Shown one piece after another: positions 59,001-64,000 of a DNA stretch of 64,000 bases. Origin of the DNA: Pyxidicoccus xibeiensis (lineage in GTDB: Bacteria > Myxococcota > Myxococcia > Myxococcales > Myxococcaceae); contig NZ_JAJVKV010000001.1 of the NCBI RefSeq assembly GCF_024198175.1, forward strand, positions 744,001-808,000. The letters are read 5' to 3'. The notes below the pieces were generated by a model. It had not been told where the DNA came from. It saw only the letters and a program-made list of their open reading frames with translations, and did no database searches. The position numbers were made by a program, and so were the translations under genes. Positions within the stretch are counted from its first letter, which is position 1, and each line of letters opens with the position of its first letter.

Positions 59001-62000
59001 GCACTCGTCCGCCGCCGTCTGGATGGCCGCGTTGTTGGCGGTGCTGCTGACGTTGCCCCACGCGCGCACGTCACCGTAGCCCTGCGACGTGTCGATGACC
59101 CCGTTGTTGTTGCGGTCCTTGCACTGGCCGTTCTCCACCAGGCCGATGTGCGTCAGGCTGTTGTTGGCGCGGTTGGTGACCCACACGCTGCCGTTCTTGT
59201 CCACGGTGGTGCGCGACGGGTCCTTCGCCTCGTTGTTGGGCGCGGTCCAGAACTCCGCCAGCACGTTGCCCGTCACGGTGTCTATCTTCACCGCCGTGCC
59301 CTTGCTGGAGACGGCGACCCAGATGAAGTTGAAGGGCCGCGTGGTGTCGTCCAGGCGGATCTGCTGCCCGTCGCGCACCACGTTGATGACCTCGTCCTTC
59401 GGGTCCGGGTCCGTCGGGTCCACCTCGGTGCCCTGGCCGTCGCGCGGCAGCACCATCACCGTCATTTCGTCATGGGCCAGCAGCTGCGAGTCGCTGGCCG
59501 TCAGCCGCAGCACGTACGTGCCGGGCAGCTCGAAGGTGGCGCGGGTGGCGGTGGCCGTCGCGTCCGCGAAGAGCACCGTGCCGGGGCCGCTCACCTTCAC
59601 CCAGCGGGTGACGAGCACCGAGCCCTGCGGCTGCCCGTCATCGGTGGCGGTGCCGGCGAGCGCCGCGTCCGCGGGCAGGCGGATGGACTGGTCCGGGCCG
59701 GCGTCCACCACGGGCGGCAGGTTGCCGCGGGCGACGTCCGTCTCCACCGAGGAGGACAGCGGGCCGTACGCGTTGGCGCGCGCGTCCTGCCACCGCACCT
59801 CGGCGCGGGCCAGCACGCGGCCGGAGGGCTGCGAGCCGGGCAGCGTGAAGCTGGCGGGCACCGACAGGCTCGCGCCGCGCGCCAGCGTGGTGGCCGGCAG
59901 CGCCAGCGTCTGCTCCGAGCCGTCCGGCAGCACCAGGCGCACCGCGACGGCGGACGCCTCGACGAGCCCGCGGTTGCGCAGCGTGACGGTGTAGCCGAGC
60001 GTGTCGCCGGAGGCGGCGGTGGCCGGGCCCGTCAGGGTGATGTCCACGATGGGCAGTTGGAGGAACGTCTTCAGCGCGCCGTCCACCGGGCCGTAGCCAT
60101 TGGCCGCCAGGTCCGTCCAGCTGAGCGCGTGGGTGAAGGCCACGGCGCGCCCGTTGGCCGCGGAGAGCCGCGCACGGTAGGCGTCCTCGGCCTCGTCCCC
60201 GCCACGCGGCGGGACGGCCGGCGCCTGGGAGGCGAGCTGGAAGTCCCTCGACGCGCCCGGGGCGAGCGCGAAGGGCGCGGGCTCCATCGCCGGGCCGGAG
60301 TCCGGCTGCACGGAGAGCCTCACCTCGGGGGCCGGGCCGCTGCCGCCGTTCTTCACGCCGTACACCAGCGCCACCGGCTGGCCGGGCAGCAGCGTGGGCA
60401 GGGGCTCGGCGGTGAGCGACAGCGTGGGCAGCCGCTGCACCGTCTTCACCTCACGGGTGATGACGCCGTAGGGGTTGTCGGCCAGGTCCTTCCACTCCAC
60501 CGCCACGCGCCCGGTGAGCACCCGGCCGTCCTCCGCCTGGAGCCGCTCGAGGTACGCGTCCGGCGACTCCTGCGCGCCGCGCGGCGCCAGCGCGGGCACC
60601 GTCCAGGACACGGTGTGCGTCTGGAAGGTGGCGGAGTCCATGCGCGGCAGCGCCACGGGGGTCTGCGTCCCGTCCGGGAAGGTCACGGTGACGAGGCCGC
60701 TGGACGCCTTGCCCTGCCCCAGGTTGAAGACGGTGAAGGTGTACGGCAGCGTCATGCCCGGCGTGACACACGGCGGAGCGGACAGGCTCACCGTCAGGCG
60801 CGGCAGGTTGAGGCGGCCCGAGGAGAAGGCGTGCGCGGGCCGCGTGGGACGGGCCTCCGGGTCCGTGAAGCGCACCGTGGCCGAGGACGACACCGCCAGG
60901 CCGTCGTGCGCGGCCAGCCGCTGCTGGTACGCGCGCTCCGACTCGTCACCGCCGCGCGGCGCCTGCACCGGGGGCCGCTGCTTGAAGGTGACGACGCGGC
61001 TCTCCCGCGCGCCCAGGGCCCCCAGCGCCTGCTCGGCGGTGGCGGGCCCGCTGTTCACCGACGCCTCTGACGCGCGCGTGTCATTGGCGCGCGTGGTGGT
61101 GAGGTTGGCCACCGTCAGCGTGACGTCGTACTCCTGCCCCGGCACCGCGCGGGACGGCTGGCGCTGGTCGGCGCTCAGCGCGGGCACGGGCGGGAAGAGC
61201 GTGTTCCCATCCACCGCGTCCAGCAGCGTGCCGAAGCCCGGCTTGCCGGGCACCGGGCCGTACCCGGGCTCCACCTTCACCACGCCCAGCGCCACCACGT
61301 TGCCGTAGACGGCGCTGCCCTGCTTGTCCGTGGCGTCGGTGATGAGCACGCCGATGTAGTCGGGCAGCGTCTGCGGCGGGTTGCTCTGCCCGCCCTTGGA
61401 CGACCAGCAGCCCTGCGTGAGGGGCGGCGTGCCGGCGGGGCGCGCGGTGGGCTGGCACAGCTCGAAGCCCGCGCGCGTGGCCGTCCACCCCTTGAACTCG
61501 GCGTGCGCCGCGAAGGCGCCGCCCGTCACCTGCTTCTCCCAGGAGTGGCCCCAGAAGTTCACCCGCTGCCCGAGCACGAGGCCCGGCGTGTTGCCGCCCC
61601 ACAGCACGAAGCCGGTGGGCAGGTAGCGCGTCGTCGCCACCGCGTCCTCGGAGGGGCCGTGGAACACGTCACCGGCGAAGGTGGCCCGCACCGTGGCCGG
61701 GCCCGTGGGGCTCGCGGGCAGCGTGAAGGTGACGCGCGCGACACCGTCACCATCCGTGCGCGCGGAGGCGGAGAGCTCCTCGAAGGTGAAGCGCACCGGC
61801 TTGTTCGCCAGCGGCAGGCCGTCCGGCAGCGTGAGCCGCGCGCTCAGCACGTGCGCATGTCCCGCCGCGAGCAGCCGCGAGGCGTCGAGCACCAGCCGCG
61901 TGGGCGCGCGCTCAATCGTGACGTGTGTCTGCGCGCTCGCGGGCGCCTGCTCCGGGTCGCCCGCGAAGTGGAGCGTGAGCGGGTACTCGCCCGGCGCGGC

Positions 62001-62375
62001 GCTGGCAGGCAGCGTCGCGTACGCGGCGCCCCACTCGTTGGTGGTGGCGGAGGCCGCCGCGTCGCCGAGCTGGAACTGCACCAGCTTGCCGCCCAGGGGG
62101 CGCCCCTGCGCATCCGTGAGCAGCGCCTCCAGCGGGATGCTCGCGCCGTGCGTGGCGCGCCCGTGGCCGACATAGAGCAGCTCACTGGGACGGGGACCGG
62201 TGTCGGGCTCGGCGGGACAGTGCTCCGCGGTGGCCACGACGGCCGCACGCTGCTGGGCGATGGCGGGAGGGGCTGCGGCGGGAGCGGCTTCCTCGACCGG
62301 TGATGGCCTGTCGCATGCGACGGCGCCGACCAGGATGAGCACCGCGACACGCCACGCGAGCGACGAGCGAATCAT
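50091..62375 (-). CDS. Giant PKD/YD-repeat (Rhs-type) lipoprotein-like protein with PD-(D/E)XK-like C-terminal tip
   Basis: A 4,094-residue protein. The signal ends near VGAVAC (Cys21, then Asp22). N-terminal Ig-like domains run to about 880. A PKD-type domain lies at 885, an NHL/SMP-30-like propeller at about 1000-1460, then nine PKD-type repeats from 1471 to about 2325 (openings such as NQAPTVVLGAD and NLPPVVEVGP). Two cadherin/He_PIG-like domains follow from 2337 to 2525. YD/Rhs repeats run from about 2630 to 3850, ending RYAYALGNPLNRTDPSGEFG. The 245-residue tip has D3983-x9-E3993-x-K3995 (GIDIVFGEIFPLELKL), a nuclease-like pattern. No small immunity gene is visible beside it. AAGGGGGG precedes the ATG. 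Confidence 0.88.
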   Translation of the reverse strand: MIRSSLAWRVAVLILVGAVACDRPSPVEEAAPAAAPPAIAQQRAAVVATAEHCPAEPDTGPRPSELLYVGHGRATHGASIPLEALLTDAQGRPLGGKLVQFQLGDAAASATTNEWGAAYATLPASAAPGEYPLTLHFAGDPEQAPASAQTHVTIERAPTRLVLDASRLLAAGHAHVLSARLTLPDGLPLANKPVRFTFEELSASARTDGDGVARVTFTLPASPTGPATVRATFAGDVFHGPSEDAVATTRYLPTGFVLWGGNTPGLVLGQRVNFWGHSWEKQVTGGAFAAHAEFKGWTATRAGFELCQPTARPAGTPPLTQGCWSSKGGQSNPPQTLPDYIGVLITDATDKQGSAVYGNVVALGVVKVEPGYGPVPGKPGFGTLLDAVDGNTLFPPVPALSADQRQPSRAVPGQEYDVTLTVANLTTTRANDTRASEASVNSGPATAEQALGALGARESRVVTFKQRPPVQAPRGGDESERAYQQRLAAHDGLAVSSSATVRFTDPEARPTRPAHAFSSGRLNLPRLTVSLSAPPCVTPGMTLPYTFTVFNLGQGKASSGLVTVTFPDGTQTPVALPRMDSATFQTHTVSWTVPALAPRGAQESPDAYLERLQAEDGRVLTGRVAVEWKDLADNPYGVITREVKTVQRLPTLSLTAEPLPTLLPGQPVALVYGVKNGGSGPAPEVRLSVQPDSGPAMEPAPFALAPGASRDFQLASQAPAVPPRGGDEAEDAYRARLSAANGRAVAFTHALSWTDLAANGYGPVDGALKTFLQLPIVDITLTGPATAASGDTLGYTVTLRNRGLVEASAVAVRLVLPDGSEQTLALPATTLARGASLSVPASFTLPGSQPSGRVLARAEVRWQDARANAYGPLSSSVETDVARGNLPPVVDAGPDQSIRLPADAALAGTATDDGQPQGSVLVTRWVKVSGPGTVLFADATATATRATFELPGTYVLRLTASDSQLLAHDEMTVMVLPRDGQGTEVDPTDPDPKDEVINVVRDGQQIRLDDTTRPFNFIWVAVSSKGTAVKIDTVTGNVLAEFWTAPNNEAKDPSRTTVDKNGSVWVTNRANNSLTHIGLVENGQCKDRNNNGVIDTSQGYGDVRAWGNVSSTANNAAIQTAADECILHYVKVRSSGTRHVSVTEDNDVWVSGTGGQHFDLIDGITGAIRRQENSVGYGGYGGLIDKNGVIWSARNLMRWDTAKPLTGVNGVNWRGYGHDSYGLCLDPYGNVWNTALGGNLIYKFAPDGTQLGVYNHGSYYAQGCVAAPNGDIWVAHSLYGNTVGHLKNDGRHVGTITVGSGPTGVAVDGSGKVWATNYYGGTVTRINPNAGAVWAGDGTTRVGAVDFTTRHLGGNLYNYSDMTGSTLSGAPDNGTYSTVFDSTVAGSEWGRVSWTGQVCGDGTVRVSAASSVDGVTFGPALPAPNGQDINPANGRYLKVTVALSRSTKGDSPRVYGLTIGTAPYVHTAPANQAPTVVLGADRASTAPNVVRLTGSACDDALPSGGPLVMAWTKVSGPGDVTFTTPAAEVTDARFSAPGRYVLRLTASDGALQGADDIEVDVLRANAPPVVDAGPALAVNLPATATLHGSASDDGLPQGSTLTLEWTKASGPGDVTFTTPTQASTQASFSQSGTYVLRLSAFDGHIKTSADVTVVAHPPPPVNKPPLVSAGPNRSATLNTHVSLAGTVTDDGLPVGRTVTQQWTKVSGPGTATFTSTTAASTSVRFDATGLYVLRLTATDTELSSSAEVSVAVGAPAPTNRPPSVSAGLNQSLILPQDTLALGGSASDDGLPEGAALTVAWTQVSGPATITFTDASQPDTTARFPVAGTYVVRLSVSDTNFTAWAEKGVVVRNPPEQNLAPVVSAGPAQEVTLPTRMVNLTGTVLDDGRPTGGIVTARWNVVSGPAGGVFGNAQAAATTFTFTSAGTYVLRLTGSDSVLSGAADTVITARPTPAGNQPPVVSVGGNQTVSLPDALATLQGSVTDDGLPQGATVTTTWERASGPGPVGFARDAQERITARFTVPGDYVLRYTANDTERVSSAIMQVKVLPDLSNQAPQLGVSAPTRVAYPGPALLSGSVSDDGLPATGTLTVAWTKESGPGTVTFTRPNQATTQATFSAGGTYGLRLTADDGALSSSVLVTLEVSRSNQAPTVSAGPDRRVTYPQRTLTLEGTAQDDGLPTGGTLTSRWMLVDGPSNVSFGTPAQPTTSVTLGAAGTYVLRLTSTDGVLQASDDVTVVLDGPNNLPPVVEVGPAVSATLPGTLTLGGRATDDGLPNPMLAVSWTQVRGPGTVSFTDRTVANTQATFPTAGTYTLRLSASDGETTVSADLVVAGRPDGANQGPVLDSTPPTTARAGVLFLHPMLASDANGDVLTFRLVTGPEGMTVDPLSGLITWRPGAEDVGTRAPVTVRVSDPAGLFADQSFELEVLPGDAAPRITSRPPLSSAAGVTYAYAATATDADDTQLTWSVEGPAGMAVSTGGQVSWQVPADAQGGFPVVLRVRDAAGHVAEQRFAIGVAVPGGTNSPVVQVTAPTHGQRITTKRDVTGTVQDDDLAGFDVRACRLGEGSGCVTLAEGLAPVSGGRLAELDPMLLSDGRYEVVVSARDAANHVTERRLEVVVASGGRKAPALRLAFPEMKVQTRTAALQLKRVYDGLDLSAGPLGKGWRYEWDSTRITQPRPLAEGWVVALEGRFIPRFVIRPTVDHPLSVRLDDGRNYEFDVTLEHDGSLSSIHPAKPVIRELTTTGATLVLLSEELTPYSDFDVVVLGDEVYDWDFETLWEPKYGQLKTEFGETIVFDLDTKKLVALEDGAGQKLELAENGVKLNGAELVRFERGADGLIARVLNVPTGARAVYQRDEQGLLVRATTAEGGVQTFTYDDEGRMVSFTSDGERPERFEYDDKGRVVLHVTATGVAMRSEYDDVARTTTLIDPAGNAVVSEYNADGNITRVTNPLGETTRFTYRPGTSLETSRTDPLGNVWSTEYDARGRRTALVNPMGERTQVAYSPRGDRILEVTNGAGRRFKENVDSAGRTVAHVLPDGTVTRTFSYPAPDTIVSTDYQGRSNTTRLDSRGREVFVKDESGNEVTTTYDDATLTATINRGGALSRVGLDRAGRITRLEMGGGQNIDYTFKGADPMPVSITRPDGVRVDYERNPEGALTALRVDGQPVQQARFDALGRLASVQRNGGVEQFKYDAAGRIIEASSAQGTVFTKYDAAGRVVERSSASGVLERMEYDKAGRVTGLEDGTGQRHQVTYDGSGQPTSVTTPQGRTFQVQYDANGRRNGVTYPGGISASWTYEVSDDMEDVPPMRSFDDLEGVHWEYAHDGQGRLAAITDGLGGTTRYTRTPVGDVTRVMDALGRTTVIDLGPAGVEQLTTPAGRTQLYTHDSGGRIVTWTRPDGTTVRYRHESQRTFTDLPGGGTLESTYDPVLGAHTTLGGPGGNVARWVNGVGDTTRLETSDGARLDVDYTESGRLARVKATTPDGSAFTTHYTHDAGGRLTGVMDPSGGLTTYVWDALGRLSRIERPNGVVTTHDYGDLDRPTRVEHRAGGNVLSVHEYTYDTRGRVVGQRSPEGRFEYTYDALSRLVVERQLDASGTVLEEVGRTWDAVGNLASRTDSRGTTTYSYDADDRLLSETGPAGTTTYTWSGRGALERIDAPTGTTRFSYDDLDRLTEVQLPDGQRVGYAYDAAGRLLSRTDASGTRRCLPLPQAPRGYSECALEYGGAGGPLAPAFGPEGVASLHAGTGARHLLAGLQGDVVGATDASAALVSRAGFTPFGERSGQGEALGHGYTGERQDVATGLVYLRSRWYHPATGRFLTPDAFGAASKDPRTLHRYAYALGNPLNRTDPSGEFGLGSMMISISISDVLRSMDVIIKKCLKEKIVSTLYRSLAEWAANQFLMPVAEAAFQKVAATLMGNPTFALEADFHEALAEAMCGDGKTADGFNEFIEFEYRVTTPCGEKNPRPSGRPSLIDCFEAFRTQNGIDIVFGEIFPLELKLRSGTFKDEQLLRYCRFGATGGKPAPQHGLHVLVYGFFEMPTDSFMDEKAKKCWKAFDSTPHCGSGASGFPGSVLFAFGLRESTDKKHYYAPDPDSVCK

Positions 62376-62394
62376 TTTCCCCCCTTTTGAAAAA

Positions 62395-62428
62395 CCCTGA
62401 CAGTCCCGGTGCGCTGGGGCGGTCAGGG
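62395..62428. other. Hairpin in the 5' leader of the giant gene
   Basis: CCCTGAC (62395-62401) and GTCAGGG (62422-62428) form a seven-base-pair stem with a 20-base loop, about 20-50 bases upstream of the giant gene start. On the minus strand it would be in the mRNA leader and could shape translation. Confidence 0.35.
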
Positions 62429-62433
62429 TGGGA

Positions 62434-62463
62434 GGTATAGATTCACGACACTGTGTATGTCTA
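62434..62463 (-). promoter_or_regulatory. Possible sigma-70-type promoter for the giant gene
   Basis: On the minus strand TAGACA (plus 62458-62463), an 18-base spacer and TATACC (plus 62434-62439) resemble -35 and -10 elements, about 60-90 bases before the start codon in an AT-rich patch. The spacer is one base longer than ideal, so this is tentative. Confidence 0.35.
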
Positions 62464-62492
62464 GAGCGGGACTGTAAATATACACCCCGCTC
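62464..62492 (-). terminator. Hairpin after the dipeptidase gene
   Basis: GAGCGGG (62464-62470) and CCCGCTC (62486-62492) pair over a 15-base loop that contains a second small TGTA/TACA stem. It lies 26 bases beyond the M20 stop codon and just upstream of the promoter-like element. It has no T-run. Confidence 0.4.
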
Positions 62493-62517
62493 CCTGGGGT
62501 GATTTCAACCCTCCGAC

Positions 62518-63954
62518 CTACCGGGTGAAGTGATTGGCAATGACGCTGGCCACGCAGCAGGTGAGCTTCTTGCCGGTGGGGATGTGCAGGAACTCATTGG
62601 GTCCGTGCGCATTGCTGCCCGGGCCGAGCAGGCCGGTGATGAGGAATTGCGCCTCCGGGAAGCGCTCACCCAGCATGCCCATGAAGGGGATGGTGCCACC
62701 CTCGCCCATGGCCATGGCCGGCCGGCCGAAGTAGGTGGAGGACGCCGACTCCACGGCGCGGGACAGCCAGGGCGCCAGGGGCGGCGCGTCCCAGCCGACG
62801 CTGGCCTTGTCGCCCTCGAACGTCACCTTCGCGCCGTACGGCGGGTCCTTCTCCAGCGCCTCCTTCAGCGCCTTCTGGGCCGCCTTCGGCTCCAGGCGCG
62901 GGGGGATGCGCATGGACAGCTTCACCGTGGTGAAGGGACGCAGCACGTTGCCCGCGCTCTGCAGGGGCGGCATGCCGTCCACGCCCGTCACCGCCAGCGC
63001 CGGACGCCAGGTGCGGTTGAGCACCAGCTCCGCGCCGTCCTCGGACACCGGGCGCGCGCCGGCCACCCAGGGGAACTTGGTGAAGACCTCCGTCGTCAGG
63101 ACCTTCGCCGCCTCGCGGGCCTGCTCGCGCCGCGCCTGGGGGATTTCGACGTGCAGTCCGTCCACCAGGATGCGGCCGGAGGCCTCCTCCTCCACACGCG
63201 ACAGCACCTGCCGGAGGATGCGGAAGGACGACGGGACGATGCCCGTCGCGTCACCCGAGTGCACGCCCTCGGTGAGGATGTCCACGCGCAGGTTGCCGGC
63301 CACCATGCCGCGCAGCGAGGTGGTCATCCAAAGCTGCTCGTAGTTGGCGCAGCCCGAGTCCAGGCACACCACCAGCGACGGCTTGCCGATGCGCGGCGCC
63401 AGCGCCTCGATGTACGCGGGGAGGTCGTAGCTGCCGCTCTCCTCGCACGCCTCGATGAGCACCACGCAGCGCGCGTGGGGAATGCCCTGCTCCTTCAAGA
63501 GGCGGATGGCCGCCAGCGAGGCGAAGGCGGAGTAGCCGTCATCCGCGCCGCCGCGCCCGTAGAGCTTGTCGCCCTCGCGCACCGGCGTCCACGGCGTCAG
63601 GCCCTCGCGCCAGCCCGTCATCTCCGGCTGCTTGTCCAGGTGGCCATACAGCAGCACCGTGTCGTCGCCCTTGGTGCCGGGCACTTCCATATAGATGACC
63701 GGGGTGCGCTCCCGGCCCTTGTCGTCCTTGAGCCGGATGACCTCCAGCTCCAGGCCGGGCAGGTGCGGGGCCTGCGCGCGGCACCAGTCCGCGATGAGCT
63801 GCACCGCGGCTTCCATGTGGCCGGCCTTCACCCAGTCCGGGTCGAAGGCGGGCGACTTGTTGGGGATGCGGATGTAGCGGTCCAGCGCCGGGAGGATTTC
63901 CTTCTCCCAGATACGGTCCGACGACTCACTGGCAGTCTGGTTGTTCATGGCCAT
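62518..63954 (-). CDS. M20-family metallodipeptidase
   Basis: The 478-residue protein has the M20 metal-site motifs: YGHLDKQ (H105, D107), GRGGADDG (D138) and EACEES (E171, E172), with an inserted dimerisation domain and a C-terminal metal-site half ending in NAHGPNEFLHIPTG. These enzymes hydrolyse dipeptides or acylated amino acids using zinc or cobalt. It has no signal peptide, so it is cytoplasmic. The start may be either ATG (63954 or 63948); neither has a strong ribosome-binding site. It runs in the same direction as the giant gene. Confidence 0.87.
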   Translation of the reverse strand: MAMNNQTASESSDRIWEKEILPALDRYIRIPNKSPAFDPDWVKAGHMEAAVQLIADWCRAQAPHLPGLELEVIRLKDDKGRERTPVIYMEVPGTKGDDTVLLYGHLDKQPEMTGWREGLTPWTPVREGDKLYGRGGADDGYSAFASLAAIRLLKEQGIPHARCVVLIEACEESGSYDLPAYIEALAPRIGKPSLVVCLDSGCANYEQLWMTTSLRGMVAGNLRVDILTEGVHSGDATGIVPSSFRILRQVLSRVEEEASGRILVDGLHVEIPQARREQAREAAKVLTTEVFTKFPWVAGARPVSEDGAELVLNRTWRPALAVTGVDGMPPLQSAGNVLRPFTTVKLSMRIPPRLEPKAAQKALKEALEKDPPYGAKVTFEGDKASVGWDAPPLAPWLSRAVESASSTYFGRPAMAMGEGGTIPFMGMLGERFPEAQFLITGLLGPGSNAHGPNEFLHIPTGKKLTCCVASVIANHFTR

Positions 63955-64000
63955 GGCGGGGGAATGCTGCGCACGGTGCGGGCCCGCTGTCGACCCTCGG

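Noticed and set aside
57336..61070. A 1,244-codon open frame on the plus strand, antisense to the giant gene
   Set aside because: It is full of His/Arg/Gly/Ala with no domain, typical of the frame opposite a GC-rich repetitive gene. The minus strand encodes recognisable PKD and propeller domains throughout.

Overview
This is a GC-rich (by eye around 70%) window packed with genes on both strands. The content points to a myxobacterium of the Myxococcaceae: a serine/threonine kinase with a PEGA tail, a C3HC4 RING-finger protein resembling the MXAN_6230/SCO0930 family, Cys-rich CGDGxC secreted proteins, many small lipoproteins, LamG and HEAT-repeat surface proteins, and a giant PKD/YD-repeat protein. 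I assign about 41 protein genes. I saw no rRNA, tRNA, insertion sequence or CRISPR array.

Layout. 1-10.3 kb: a truncated ATP-grasp gene, a tail-anchored muramidase-like protein, two lipoproteins flanking a serine beta-lactamase-like hydrolase, a PEGA lipoprotein, a caspase-like/beta-barrel protein, a GNAT acetyltransferase and HtpX. 10.5-19.2 kb: the RING/TerD-like protein, a second serine hydrolase, a second GNAT protein, a palindromic tandem repeat array, a secreted TIM-barrel-like protein, a zinc-ribbon membrane protein and two small unknowns. 19.3-21.2 kb: an ATPase/TOPRIM-like cassette of visibly lower GC. 21.3-30.4 kb: EttA, a HEAT protein with a somatomedin-B-like partner, a metallophosphoesterase, a second repeat cluster, and an epimerase divergent from a LysR regulator. 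30.4-36.5 kb: duplicated LamG proteins, a secreted unknown and a second ATPase/DUF4276 cassette. 36.6-41.7 kb: an ABC exporter pair, the kinase and a PhoD-type phosphatase. 41.9-47.6 kb: a HEAT-HEAT-M23 operon, GST, and TetR divergent from a fatty-acid desaturase and a hemolysin III gene. 47.7-64 kb: a carboxypeptidase-regulatory-like repeat protein coupled to a 4,094-residue PKD/YD-repeat protein with a nuclease-like tip, then an M20 dipeptidase.

How parts work together. The two ATPase/TOPRIM pairs have overlapping genes and look like stand-alone cassettes, possibly antiphage. TetR probably controls membrane-lipid desaturation through two matching palindromes in the shared promoter. LysR probably controls the epimerase through two inverted repeats. 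The giant gene and its downstream partner are translationally coupled. Much of the rest is envelope, export and surface biology. The most unusual items are the 93-bp palindrome array at 15.8-16.2 kb, the 82-86-bp repeat built from the end of the epimerase gene at 28.3-28.5 kb, the giant YD protein with a PD-(D/E)XK-like tip and no visible immunity gene, and the paired ATPase/TOPRIM cassettes.
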